NCBI GenBank assembly: GCA_022545545.1
Contig: JACZQV010000005.1
Location: 1 to 37,971, forward strand
Direction of reading: 5' to 3'
Source of the DNA: Pseudomonadota bacterium
Lineage (GTDB): Bacteria > Pseudomonadota > Alphaproteobacteria > SMXQ01
Length of the DNA: 37,971 bases
Below the pieces are notes generated by a model. That model saw only the letters and a list, made by a program, of their open reading frames with translations. It was not told the origin of the DNA and did not search any database. The position numbers were made by a program, and so were the translations under genes. Shown piece after piece: positions 17,197 through 25,651 of the stretch (position 1 is the stretch's first letter; each line of letters starts with the position of its first letter).

Positions 17197-17577
17197 TTAA
17201 GAAGAGGCTTGGTCGGGGGCACCCGCCAAGGTGTCTTCGACGGCGTCGCAAATTTCCTGCAGATCGAACGGCTTGGGAATGACCCGGTGGACGAGGGCAT
17301 CGAGGTTGTGGGCGCGCTCGCGTTGACCCGGATATCCCGACATCAGCAGGATGGGAAGCTCCGGGTGGTCCTTCGATACCTTGAGCGCCAGTGCGATGCC
17401 ATCCATGCCCGGCATGACGATATCGGTCAACAGGAGGTCATAATGCCCCGCCCCTAGGGCTTCGAGCGCCCGGATCCCGTCATTGACGGCGGTGACCTCA
17501 TGTCCCTGGTGGCTAAGCGCCCGCCTGACGAACTCGCGAACGTCCTCTTCGTCTTCGGCGACCAGGATCCGTGCCAT
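17197..17577 (-). CDS. cpdR: CpdR-like single-domain response regulator
   Basis: The 126-residue protein is a stand-alone receiver domain. Acidic pocket residues lie in AEDEED, the phosphoacceptor is D52 in LLTDIVMPGMDG, and K102 lies in PKPF. Sequence style (MARILVAEDEEDVREFV, LPILLMSGYPGQRERAHNLDALVHRV) is that of CpdR, which in Caulobacter recruits ClpXP to the cell pole when unphosphorylated, under the CckA-ChpT relay. I trimmed the track's 385-residue ORF, which runs through the upstream gene in another frame, to ATG 17577. It follows the zinc-ribbon gene by 11 bp on minus. No kinase is in the window, as expected for this system. Confidence 0.9.
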   Translation of the reverse strand: MARILVAEDEEDVREFVRRALSHQGHEVTAVNDGIRALEALGAGHYDLLLTDIVMPGMDGIALALKVSKDHPELPILLMSGYPGQRERAHNLDALVHRVIPKPFDLQEICDAVEDTLAGAPDQASS

Positions 17578-17588
17578 CTCATCCCCTC

Positions 17589-18293
17589 CTAGCCGTCGTT
17601 CACGAAGGTTATTTTCACGTCGGTCGCCTTCGGAGGCGGGTCCTTCACCTGGGTCACGAAGGGCGCGCTTTCGCCCGGCAACAGGCGGGTCTGCACGGCC
17701 GAGAAGGTCCAGTTCTTGATCTCGTCCTGCTCGGCGTTGCGCAGCTCCGCGCGCAGCTTCGGCACCTCGTAGGTGAATTTGGAGATATTCTTGACCTCCC
17801 CTTCGATGATCAGCACCGGAACGCCTGCCTCGGTCCGCCGCGACTGTTTGAGGTTGCGTAGCTCCAGTCCGAAAGGCACGGCGGCGACCTCGAGCCCCGC
17901 CAATTCGTAAAGCTGCGCCGCCGGCGGCCAGATGGCGACGATCTCGTCGCGCGCGATGGTACCGCCACCGAGAACGGCGATCACGACCGCCGCCAGCGCC
18001 ACCCATCCGACGGCGGCGCCGCGCCGGGTGGGCTTGCGGGGAAAGGCCGGCAGATCGGAACCCGTGGGGATCGCCCGTGGCCCGGCTTCCAACGGCGGCG
18101 GCGCGGCGTCCTCGGCCGAATTTTCCAGCGAATCCGTGGCCGCATCCTCGGCCACGTCCTCGGCCAGGTCGTCGGACGGCGTCTGCATCCACCGGTGGCC
18201 ACACTTGGCGCAGCGCACCATGCGGCCCTTGGGGGCCAACAGCGCCGGGTCTACCAAAAAGCGGGTAGAACAGGCCGAGCAGGAGAGTATCAT
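17589..18293 (-). CDS. MJ0042 zinc-ribbon protein with DUF3426-like tail
   Basis: The 234-residue protein begins with a zinc ribbon: CSACSTRF and CAKCGHRW, the MJ0042-type finger (about 1-37). An acidic, disordered linker follows (EDVAEDAATD and similar), then a single transmembrane helix at about 93-113, and a DUF3426-like periplasmic domain (VPVLIIEGEVKNIS, LLPGESAPF). The layout suggests a membrane protein with a cytoplasmic finger. Its function is not established to my knowledge. It is transcribed away from ftsE and just before cpdR, an arrangement I recall from other alphaproteobacteria. Confidence 0.87.
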   Translation of the reverse strand: MILSCSACSTRFLVDPALLAPKGRMVRCAKCGHRWMQTPSDDLAEDVAEDAATDSLENSAEDAAPPPLEAGPRAIPTGSDLPAFPRKPTRRGAAVGWVALAAVVIAVLGGGTIARDEIVAIWPPAAQLYELAGLEVAAVPFGLELRNLKQSRRTEAGVPVLIIEGEVKNISKFTYEVPKLRAELRNAEQDEIKNWTFSAVQTRLLPGESAPFVTQVKDPPPKATDVKITFVNDG

Positions 18294-18469
18294 GTCGAAT
18301 TCGGAACCTGCGGATCAGCGCGCTTTTATAGGCGCAATCCCGGCCACAAGGCAAGCACCGACGGGGAAACTGGACGCCGGCGGGACGCTATGCAATTCTC
18401 TCCGCTTGGACGCCTGTTCCGGAGTTCCGGAATGGAAGCGAGGGTGAGTGCGATGGATCGCTTCGATTT

Positions 18470-19177
18470 ATGTCCGGCGAGGGAGGCCGCATAAGGGTGG
18501 TCCGATTCCAAAATGTCGGCATGCGCTACGGCCTCGGGCCGGAAATCCTGCATGACGTGTCTTTCGAACTCGAACCCGGTTCTTTCCATTTCCTGACCGG
18601 CCCCAGCGGCGCCGGGAAATCCACGCTGTTGAAACTGATTTATCTCGCTTCCCGTCCGTCCCACGGCCTCATAACCCTGTTCGACCGCGATATCGCGCTG
18701 GCGGAGCGCAACGAACTGCCGGCGCTGCGCCGGCGCATCGGTGTCGTGTTCCAGGAGTTCCGGCTGCTCGATCACCTTTCGGTCATGGACAACGTGGCCC
18801 TGCCGCTCCGGGTTGCCGGCGCGAAGGAGAGCGATATCCGCGACAATGTCGCGGAGTTGCTGGATTGGGTGGGCCTCTCCGATCATTTGCAGTCCCGTCC
18901 GGCGACGCTGTCCGGCGGTCAGAAACAGCGCGTCGCCATCGCCCGCGCCGTGATCAACCGGCCGCATCTTCTGCTTGCCGACGAGCCGACGGGCAATGTC
19001 GATGACCGCATCGGCATACGCCTGCTTTATTTGATCGAGGAACTGAACAAGCTCGGCACCACCATCATCATCGCCACCCACAACGAGGCCCTGGTCTCGC
19101 GCTTCGATCACCCCGAGATGCACCTGAGCGATGGTGTGCTCACCATCAAGCGCAAGTCCGCGCAAGGGATGGTCTGA
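18470..19177 (+). CDS. ftsE: Cell division ABC ATPase FtsE
   Basis: FtsE is the ATPase of the FtsEX complex, which couples the divisome to peptidoglycan hydrolase activation. The 235-residue protein has Walker A GPSGAGKST, signature LSGGQKQR, Walker B LLLADEPTGN and the switch His in IATHNEAL. The track start is ATG 18470. A GTG at 18497, giving the more typical MVRFQNVGMRYG start, is preceded by GAGGGAGG at good spacing and may be the real start. ftsX begins on the base after its stop. Confidence 0.94.
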   Translation: MSGEGGRIRVVRFQNVGMRYGLGPEILHDVSFELEPGSFHFLTGPSGAGKSTLLKLIYLASRPSHGLITLFDRDIALAERNELPALRRRIGVVFQEFRLLDHLSVMDNVALPLRVAGAKESDIRDNVAELLDWVGLSDHLQSRPATLSGGQKQRVAIARAVINRPHLLLADEPTGNVDDRIGIRLLYLIEELNKLGTTIIIATHNEALVSRFDHPEMHLSDGVLTIKRKSAQGMV

Positions 19178-20089
19178 ATGTTCCGGCCGCGCTCCGACCT
19201 GCCACTCGAACACGACGCCGCCAACAGGTTCCTGCCGTGGCTGATCGTCCTCATCGTCTACCTTGCGGCCCTCGCGCTCGCCGGACTGATGGTGCTGAGC
19301 ACCGCCGCCAGCGGCTGGGGCCGGGGACTGACGGATACCTTGACCGTGCAAATCCCTCCGGCGGCGAGTATGGCGAGCAAGGACGGCGTCTCCGATGCCA
19401 ATTCCGCCCCCGAGGCCCGCGTCGATAGGGCGCTCGAGGTGCTGCGCGCCACCCCGGGCGTCGCCCAGGCCAAGGCGTTGAGCCGAGAAGAATTGTTGGC
19501 GCTGCTCGAGCCGTGGCTTGGTTCCGGTCAATTCACCGAAGAACTGTCGCTGCCGGCCCTGATCGACGTAAAGCTGAAGGCTCACTCGGGCGTGAGCCTC
19601 GAGGGCCTGGCGGCGACACTCGACGCCGCCGTGCCGGGAGCCACGATCGACGATCACAAGCGCTGGTTCGGCCGCCTGATCCTGCTGGTCCGCTCCGTCG
19701 AGTTGATCGCCGGCGGCATTGTCCTGCTGGTAAGCTTGGCCGCCATCGCCACCGTCATCTTCGTCACCCGCACCGGGCTCGCGATCCATCACGATGTCAT
19801 CGAACTCCTCCATGTGATGGGCGCCCATGACGCTTACATCGCGCGCCAGTTCCAGTTCCAGGCCCTGGATATGGGCGTGCGTGGCGGCGCCATCGGCTTC
19901 GCGCTCGCCGCTTCGACCCTCCTCGCCCTCGGATATCTCTCCGCGCGGATCGAGGCCATGCTGCTCCCCTCGCTGGAGTTGAACGCCTCTCAATGGCTGG
20001 CGCTTTCGGCCCTGCCGTTCGTCGTCGCACTGATCAGTATGATCACGGCGCGCGTCACCGTGCTCCGGGCCCTCGCCAAACTGCCCTGA
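19178..20089 (+). CDS. ftsX: Cell division membrane protein FtsX
   Basis: FtsX is the membrane partner of FtsE. The 303-residue protein has the expected topology: an N-terminal helix (about 21-43), a periplasmic domain with the ferredoxin-like region around VLRATPGVAQAKALSREELLALLEPWLG (quoted in part), then three more helices including the conserved HVMGAHDAYIARQFQ loop before the last pair. It abuts ftsE without a gap, implying coupled translation. Its last codons and stop are part of an 18-bp unit tandemly repeated three times, so the 3' end has been copied into the downstream spacer. Confidence 0.93.
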   Translation: MFRPRSDLPLEHDAANRFLPWLIVLIVYLAALALAGLMVLSTAASGWGRGLTDTLTVQIPPAASMASKDGVSDANSAPEARVDRALEVLRATPGVAQAKALSREELLALLEPWLGSGQFTEELSLPALIDVKLKAHSGVSLEGLAATLDAAVPGATIDDHKRWFGRLILLVRSVELIAGGIVLLVSLAAIATVIFVTRTGLAIHHDVIELLHVMGAHDAYIARQFQFQALDMGVRGGAIGFALAASTLLALGYLSARIEAMLLPSLELNASQWLALSALPFVVALISMITARVTVLRALAKLP

Positions 20090-20128
20090 AATGCCAAACT
20101 GCCCTGAAATGCCAAACTGCCCTGAAAT
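20075..20128 (+). repeat. Three perfect tandem 18-bp units at the ftsX stop
   Basis: The unit GCCAAACTGCCCTGAAAT occurs three times head to tail. The first copy encodes the last residues of FtsX (AKLP) and its stop codon; the other two lie in the spacer. Each copy therefore keeps the same in-frame stop, so loss or gain of units would not change the protein. Confidence 0.92.
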
Positions 20129-20161
20129 GTCGGAGCGCGGCATGCCCGGGAAGGAAACGCG

Positions 20162-20803
20162 ATGACCAGACTGCCTGGCCGCAAAGATCGGCGCCGGACG
20201 AAGCGCCGGCTATGGTCGGCGGGGGGTCTCGCTGTCATAGGCGCCGGTATCTGGGCGGCCGGCTTCATGTGGTTCGCCGAAACCGTGCCGCGCGCCATCG
20301 ACGATCCCGAGACCGTGACCGACGCCGTGGTGGTGCTGACCGGCGGCAGTGGGCGGCTCGGAGTCGGCCTTTCCCTGCTGGCCCAAAAGCGCGCCAAGAA
20401 ACTGTTCGTCTCCGGCGTCTACCAGGGTGTCGACGTGGCCGAACTCTTGCGCATTTCCCGCCAGTCGCCCCGCGAGCTCGATTGCTGCGTGGTGCTCGGC
20501 TATAGCGCCGACGATACCGCCGGGAACGCTAGGGAGACGGCGGAATGGATGGCGCGGGAAGGGTACGCTTCCTTGCGCCTGGTGACCGCGAATTACCATA
20601 TGCGCCGTTCGTTGCTCGAGTTCCGCCGGGTCATGCCGGAGGTCGCCCTGATCCCCCATCCCGTGTTCCCGCCGAATTTCAAGGGCGAGGAATGGTGGCG
20701 CTGGCCGGGAACGGCGAGCCTGATCCTGATCGAGTACAGCAAATACTTGGTGGCGCTGCCCGGCCTGGCGCCAGGACGGCGCGCATCGAAGCCCGGCCGA
20801 TGA
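20162..20803 (+). CDS. YdcF/ElyC-like DUF218 membrane-anchored protein
   Basis: The 213-residue protein has a basic N-terminus, one transmembrane anchor (about 19-40) and a DUF218 domain. Family landmarks are DAVVVLTGGSGRLGVGL (about 54-70), a conserved GNARETAEW stretch, and VTANYHMRRSLLEFRR. DUF218 proteins include SanA, YdcF and ElyC, linked to envelope integrity and undecaprenyl-carrier use; the exact activity is unsettled. It lies between ftsX and an acyltransferase gene, and its stop overlaps the next start (ATGATG), so ftsE to plsC may be one envelope operon. Confidence 0.87.
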   Translation: MTRLPGRKDRRRTKRRLWSAGGLAVIGAGIWAAGFMWFAETVPRAIDDPETVTDAVVVLTGGSGRLGVGLSLLAQKRAKKLFVSGVYQGVDVAELLRISRQSPRELDCCVVLGYSADDTAGNARETAEWMAREGYASLRLVTANYHMRRSLLEFRRVMPEVALIPHPVFPPNFKGEEWWRWPGTASLILIEYSKYLVALPGLAPGRRASKPGR

Positions 20804-21570
20804 TGTTGTTTCTTCGCTCGGCCCTGTTCAATGCCGTCTTCTTCCTCTGGTCGGCGGGCCTCTGTTTCATTTTTCTGCCGCTCCTCGTCTTGCCGGAACG
20901 GGTGATGCTCCGGGCCGGGACGTGGTGGTCGAAATCCATCATCCGAATCCTGGGGCTGACCGCGGGAACCAGGTTCGAGATACGCGGGGCCGAGAACATC
21001 CCCACCGGAGCCGCGATATTCGCATCGAAGCACCAATCCGCCTGGGACACCCTGTTCTATATGATCTTCCTTCCCGGCCCGGCGCTGGTGGTGAAGAGGG
21101 AGTTGTTTCGGATTCCGCTTTACGGCTGGTCCGCCCGGCACGCCGGCATGATCGGCGTCGACCGGCGAGGCGGCGCGCGGGCGCTGAAACACCTGATTCG
21201 TGGCGCCAGGAGCGCGCTCAAGGGCGGACGGTCCGTGGTCATCTTCCCGCAAGGCACACGCACCGCGCCTGGCACCCGGGAACCCTATCAGGTGGGTGTG
21301 GCCGCGCTTTATCGGGGACTGGACCAACCGATCGTGCCGGTGGCGGTCAATTCGGGTATCTTCTGGGGCCGCCGTGCCTTCCTCAAACGCCCCGGTACCA
21401 TCCTGATCGAGGTCCTTCCGGCGATCCCGACCGGTCTCGATCGCGACGACTTCATGGCCGAACTCGAGCGGCGAATCGAGACCGCCACGGACCGGCTGGT
21501 GGCGGAAGGCCGGTCACGGGAGCCGGCCTTGGCGCGCCAACAACCGGGAGAACCGCGAGGGGATCGTTAA
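20800..21570 (+). CDS. plsC: 1-acyl-sn-glycerol-3-phosphate acyltransferase
   Basis: PlsC-type enzymes acylate lysophosphatidic acid to phosphatidic acid. The 256-residue protein has an N-terminal hydrophobic helix, the catalytic HX4D box as HQSAWD, the block GVDRRGG, the FPQGTR substrate box and VPVAVNSG, all in the expected order. It starts at ATG 20800, overlapping the DUF218 stop; a second ATG is directly adjacent at 20803. The track's longer ORF is a frame shadow of the upstream gene. The tail of about 25 residues is polar and charged. Confidence 0.92.
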   Translation: MMLFLRSALFNAVFFLWSAGLCFIFLPLLVLPERVMLRAGTWWSKSIIRILGLTAGTRFEIRGAENIPTGAAIFASKHQSAWDTLFYMIFLPGPALVVKRELFRIPLYGWSARHAGMIGVDRRGGARALKHLIRGARSALKGGRSVVIFPQGTRTAPGTREPYQVGVAALYRGLDQPIVPVAVNSGIFWGRRAFLKRPGTILIEVLPAIPTGLDRDDFMAELERRIETATDRLVAEGRSREPALARQQPGEPRGDR

Positions 21571-21955
21571 ACCCTGGAAAATGCGGACACTTCAGCGGCG
21601 GGGCAATCGTTTCTCCATGGCAAAAAGTAATGAGGGAAATATTGAAGAAATTTTCTTGTGGGTAACTTTGGGGATAAAAGTCATGTATCCCCAGGGCCTT
21701 CCGGCATGGAATGGGAACAACTGGAAAGTTCCCGCCGCAGCAACGGGTTGCACTCTTTTTCTCAGAGAAAACGTAACGAGAACATTTTCTTGACGCGGTT
21801 TCCTCCGGTTTCTAAAATACACTTATAATCAACCAGCGCGGACCGGGATTTTGTAAGGGTTTCAGGGACTTCCCTGAGGGTTCGGGTGGCCGTAGCCGCT
21901 CTCCCTGGCCCCTTCCCGGCAACATCGCGCCTCTTTTATTATCGCGGGAACAGTC
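21571..21955 (+). other. AT-rich nrdJ leader region
   Basis: This 385-bp gap is clearly richer in A/T than its surroundings up to about 21830. It holds a strong sigma-70-like promoter (listed separately) and, in the roughly 130-base leader, a small hairpin at 21862-21877 (TCAGGG, 4-base loop, CCCTGA). I looked for a cobalamin riboswitch box and for a palindromic NrdR-like box and saw neither clearly. The ORFs at 21581 and 21592 have no family resemblance. Confidence 0.6.
21790..21818 (+). promoter_or_regulatory. Sigma-70-like promoter of nrdJ
   Basis: TTGACG at 21790-21795, a 17-base spacer and TAAAAT at 21813-21818 match the sigma-70 consensus at five of six bases in each box. It would start a leader of about 130 bases before the nrdJ ATG. 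It lies in an AT-rich pocket between plsC and nrdJ. Confidence 0.7.
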
Positions 21956-24900
21956 ATGGCCAGCGTCGCAGCGATATCCCAACAAATCTGGGACATGAAA
22001 TACCGCCTCAAATCGGCCGCTGGCGCGCCTGTGGACAAATCCATCGATGATAGCTGGCGGCGCGTCGCCGACACCCTGGCCCGGCCGGAAAAAGAGCGCC
22101 AATATTGGGCCGAACGCTTCTACGAGGCGCTCCAGGGTTTCGAATTCCTGCCGGCCGGGCGCATCATCGCCGGCGCCGGCGCCGCCAGGAACGTCACGCT
22201 TTTCAATTGTTTCGTCATGGGCACCATCCCCGATGACATGAGCGGCATCTTCCAGCACCTCAAGGAAGCGGCGCTGACCATGCAGCAGGGCGGCGGTATC
22301 GGCTACGATTTCTCGACCCTGAGGCCCAAGGGGGCGCCGGTGAAAGGCGTCGGCGCCGATGCCTCGGGACCACTTTCCTTCATGGATGTTTGGGATTCCA
22401 TGTGCCGCACCATCATGAGCGCGGGCGCGCGGCGTGGCGCCATGATGGCGACCATGCGCTGCGATCATCCCGACATCGAGGCCTTCGTCGAGGCCAAGCA
22501 CGAGCCCGGCAGGCTGAGGATGTTCAACCTCTCGGTGCTGGTGGGCGACGCCTTCATGGAAGCGGTGCGCGACAATCAGCCTTGGGATTTGGTGTTCGAC
22601 GGCGTTTGCTGGAAGACCCTGCCGGCGAGGGAATTGTGGGAAAAGATCATGCGCGCGACCTACGCCTACGCCGAGCCGGGCGTGATCTTCATCGACCGCA
22701 TCAACCGCCTGAACAACCTCAATTACTGCGAGGAAATCCACTCATGTAATCCCTGCGTGACACGGGATGCCTGGGTGCCGACCGCCATGGGGCCGCGCCA
22801 GGTTGGGGAACTCCTCGGACGGCCGTTCACGGCGCTCGTTGACGGGCACAAATGGCCTTCCGGCAAGGCCGGTTTCTTCGCCACCGGCCGCAAAACGGTC
22901 GTCCGTCTCAAGACCCGCGAAGGTTACAGCCTGCGCCTGACGCCCGATCACCCGATAAGGCGGGTCGCGGTGAAGACGCGGTGGCGAAAGGAGAGCGAAT
23001 GGACGAGGGCCGGAGACCTCCGCCCCGGCGATGAGGTCATCCTCAACGACCACCGGGAAGCCGGGAATTGGTCCGGCCCGCTAACGGAAGACGAAGGCTA
23101 TCTCATCGGTCTGTTGATCGGCGACGGGACGCTGAAATCGGACAAGGCGGTTCTCAGCGTCTGGCCGGGCGCCATGGCGGTCAATGGGGATGTGCCGCGC
23201 CCAGGCGTTATGGGAATCATGGCGCGCGCCGAGGAAGCCGCCCGGACCTTGCCGTCGAGGAGCGACTTCACCGGCTGGATTCCGGTGCCGGGTCGCGGCG
23301 AACACCGCCTTGCCATCGCCGCCCTCAAGCATCTCGCCAAGGCCCTCGGCATGGCGCCTGGCAACAAAGCGATCACCGCCGCCATGGAGCGGGCTTCCAG
23401 CGCTTTTTATCGCGGCTTCCTGCGTGGCCTGTTCGATGCCGACGGTTCCGTCCAGGGGACGCAGGCCAAGGGCGTGAGCATCCGCCTTTCCCAGTCGAAC
23501 AGGGCCACTCTCGAGGCCGTGCAGCGGATGCTGCTGCGTCTCGGCATCTACAGCCGGATCTACGGCGATCGCCGCCCGGCGGGGCCTCGCCTGCTGCCGG
23601 ACGGGAAAGGCGGCCGAAAGTCCTACGACTGCGCCGCGGACCACGAACTCATCATCAGTAACGAGAACCTCCTCCGCTTCGACCGGCTCGTCGGATTTAG
23701 CGATACCGACAAGGTGACGCGGCTCAAGGTTCTGCTCGCCAATTACGCCCGCCGCCCCAACCGGGAGAGGTTTTCCGCACGGGTCGAAACGGTCATCGAG
23801 GACGGTGTCGAGGAGGTGTTCGACGTAGAGATTCCGGGCCTCAACGCCTTCGATGCCAATGGCTTTTACGTCCACAACTGCGGCGAGCAGCCATTGCCCC
23901 CCTACGGCGCCTGTCTGCTGGGCTCGATCAACCTGGCGCGACTCGTCAGGAACCCGTTCGAGGACGGCGCGGTATTGGACATCGAACGGCTGCGTGAACT
24001 CGTCCCCGTCGCCGTGCGCATGATGGACAACGCCATCGACGTCTCGGGCTTTCCCCTGCCCGAGCAGGCCCATGAGGCCAGGGCCAAGCGGCGCATGGGC
24101 CTCGGCATAACCGGGCTTGGCGACGCCCTCATCATGTGCCGGGCGCGCTATGGCTCCGATCGGGCGCTCGAGCTGACCGAGGGTTGGATGAAGGAGATCC
24201 GGCGCGCCGCCTATCTCGCATCGTCGGCGCTGGCGGCGGAGAAGGGGGCGTTTCCGCTTTATGACGCCGGGAAGTTTCTCCAAGGCGAGAGCGTCAAGAC
24301 GCTCGATGCGGACGTCAGGGAGGCCATCGCACGCGACGGCATCCGCAACGCCCTTCTGACCTCGGTGGCGCCGACCGGCACCATCTCGCTGTTCGCCGAT
24401 AACGTTTCCTCCGGTCTCGAGCCGGTCTACGCCTTCACCTATACCCGCCACATCCGCCTCGCCGACGGCGAAAGCAAGGAAGAGGAGGTCAGCGATTACG
24501 CCTATCGCCTGTTCAGGCGCCTCAAGGGCGAGGACGCGCCGCTGCCCGATTATTTCGTCGACACCCGGACTCTCGACCCCATTGATCACATCGTCATGCA
24601 GGCTTTGGTGCAGAAATATGTCGACAGCTCGATCTCGAAGACCATCAACGTGCCCTCGGGTATCGTCTTCGATGACTTCAAGGACGTCTACGACCGCGCC
24701 TATGACGCCGGCTGCAAGGGGTGCACCACCTACAGGCCGAACGAGGTCACCGGCGCCGTGCTCGAGGTCAAGGACGGGGACGAGACGGCGGAGCCCGAAC
24801 TGCCGCTCGATAAGCCGCCCGCCCGCGCCGAGACGGCGTATGAGTCCGGCGGCGTCGTCTACATGACCCAGCCCCTGCACCGGCCCGAGGAACTGCCGGG

Positions 24901-25399
24901 CAAGACCTACAAGATCAAGTGGCCGGAAAGCGACCACGCCATGTACATCACCGTGAACGACGTCGTGCGCGACGGACGCCGGCGGCCTTTCGAGATCTTC
25001 ATCAACTCCAAGAACATGGAGAACTATGCCTGGATGGTGGCCCTGACGCGCATGATCAGCGCCGTCTTCAGGCGCGGCGGCGACGTCTCCTTCGTGGTCG
25101 AGGAACTAAAAGCGGTGTTCGACCCCAGGGGCGGGCAGTGGATGGGCGGCAGATACGTCCCCTCGCTCCTGGCCGCCATCGGCGACGTGATCGAGAATCA
25201 CATGATCGACATCGGCTTCCTGGCGAGCCCGAAGGAGAAACGCGAAGGCCGGCTCGATACGGAAGGTCCGGCGATGAAGCAGGTGGTGGGGCTGCCCGAT
25301 GCGCGCTTTCGCCAGTGCCCGAAATGCGGGCAGGCCAGCGTCATCCGCCAGGAGAACTGCGACGTCTGCGTCTCCTGCGCCTATTCCAAGTGCAGCTGA
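21956..25399 (+). CDS. nrdJ: B12-dependent ribonucleotide reductase with intein
   Basis: NrdJ is the class II, adenosylcobalamin-dependent reductase that makes deoxyribonucleotides with or without oxygen. The 1147-residue precursor contains a 375-residue intein (267-641); the spliced enzyme would be 772 residues, normal for the short NrdJ type. Visible parts are an N-terminal FLPAGRI and NVTLFNCF (C85, probable redox Cys), the active-site segment HSCNP joined after splicing to CGEQPLPPYG, the phosphate loop PTGTISLFADN, and a C-terminal zinc-binding CPKCG...CDVCVSC tail. The thiyl-radical Cys is the first residue after the intein, so the unspliced protein cannot be active. It has its own promoter. 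A PduO-type adenosyltransferase at 9.1 kb could supply cofactor. Confidence 0.95.
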   Translation: MASVAAISQQIWDMKYRLKSAAGAPVDKSIDDSWRRVADTLARPEKERQYWAERFYEALQGFEFLPAGRIIAGAGAARNVTLFNCFVMGTIPDDMSGIFQHLKEAALTMQQGGGIGYDFSTLRPKGAPVKGVGADASGPLSFMDVWDSMCRTIMSAGARRGAMMATMRCDHPDIEAFVEAKHEPGRLRMFNLSVLVGDAFMEAVRDNQPWDLVFDGVCWKTLPARELWEKIMRATYAYAEPGVIFIDRINRLNNLNYCEEIHSCNPCVTRDAWVPTAMGPRQVGELLGRPFTALVDGHKWPSGKAGFFATGRKTVVRLKTREGYSLRLTPDHPIRRVAVKTRWRKESEWTRAGDLRPGDEVILNDHREAGNWSGPLTEDEGYLIGLLIGDGTLKSDKAVLSVWPGAMAVNGDVPRPGVMGIMARAEEAARTLPSRSDFTGWIPVPGRGEHRLAIAALKHLAKALGMAPGNKAITAAMERASSAFYRGFLRGLFDADGSVQGTQAKGVSIRLSQSNRATLEAVQRMLLRLGIYSRIYGDRRPAGPRLLPDGKGGRKSYDCAADHELIISNENLLRFDRLVGFSDTDKVTRLKVLLANYARRPNRERFSARVETVIEDGVEEVFDVEIPGLNAFDANGFYVHNCGEQPLPPYGACLLGSINLARLVRNPFEDGAVLDIERLRELVPVAVRMMDNAIDVSGFPLPEQAHEARAKRRMGLGITGLGDALIMCRARYGSDRALELTEGWMKEIRRAAYLASSALAAEKGAFPLYDAGKFLQGESVKTLDADVREAIARDGIRNALLTSVAPTGTISLFADNVSSGLEPVYAFTYTRHIRLADGESKEEEVSDYAYRLFRRLKGEDAPLPDYFVDTRTLDPIDHIVMQALVQKYVDSSISKTINVPSGIVFDDFKDVYDRAYDAGCKGCTTYRPNEVTGAVLEVKDGDETAEPELPLDKPPARAETAYESGGVVYMTQPLHRPEELPGKTYKIKWPESDHAMYITVNDVVRDGRRRPFEIFINSKNMENYAWMVALTRMISAVFRRGGDVSFVVEELKAVFDPRGGQWMGGRYVPSLLAAIGDVIENHMIDIGFLASPKEKREGRLDTEGPAMKQVVGLPDARFRQCPKCGQASVIRQENCDVCVSCAYSKCS
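22754..23878 (+). mobile_element. LAGLIDADG intein inside NrdJ
   Basis: The insertion is in frame and has class 1 splicing residues: Cys1 (CVTRDAWVP), a block B TPDH motif in RLTPDHPI, and C-terminal GFYVHN followed by Cys+1 (CGEQ). The block F His is Asn (LNAFDANG), a known kind of variation. The middle part carries both homing endonuclease motifs, LIGLLIGDG and LRGLFDADG, each with its acidic residue, so the endonuclease may be active. Removal joins HSCNP to CGEQPL, a normal NrdJ active site. GC matches the host gene, which argues against very recent arrival. Confidence 0.95.
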
Positions 25400-25433
25400 G
25401 GCTGGGGTAATCTTCTAACCCAACCCTGTTCCT

Positions 25434-25643
25434 ATGAAATACAGGGATTTTCTCCGCATCCTGACGGATAACGGATTCGTCCTCGATCGCCAACGAGGAC
25501 GTCACCGGATCTATAAGGGGATCGTCGGGGGGAAAACGAGGCTCGTCGCCGTCAGCCATGCCAGGGATAGCGACGACATCAGGCCTGGAGTACTGAACTC
25601 CATGATCAGGCAGTCCGGCCTCAGGAAAATTCTGTTCAGGTAA
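25434..25643 (+). CDS. hicA: HicA-like mRNA interferase toxin
   Basis: The 69-residue protein has the HicA double-stranded RNA-binding-like fold signature: MKYRDFLRILTDNGF at the start, RGRHRIYKG with the catalytic His (usual form GSHxxY), and RPGVLNSMIRQSGL at the end. HicA toxins cleave mRNA. It starts 34 bp after nrdJ, and no promoter of its own is obvious, so it may be read from the nrdJ transcript. The HicB-like gene lies on the opposite strand, converging with an 8-bp gap, instead of following in the same operon as usual. Confidence 0.85.
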   Translation: MKYRDFLRILTDNGFVLDRQRGRHRIYKGIVGGKTRLVAVSHARDSDDIRPGVLNSMIRQSGLRKILFR

Positions 25644-25651
25644 CTTCGCCT

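Noticed and set aside
18326-20143. 605-residue minus-strand ORF across ftsE-ftsX
   Set aside because: It is an antisense shadow of the real division genes; composition is Gln/Gly/Asp-rich without motifs.
21819-21955. Cobalamin riboswitch in the nrdJ leader
   Set aside because: The leader has only one small hairpin and I could not find the conserved B12-box sequence; the leader is also shorter than typical cobalamin riboswitches.
23081-24937. 618-residue minus-strand ORF inside nrdJ
   Set aside because: It spans both intein and extein antisense, which no real gene would do, and shows no domain.
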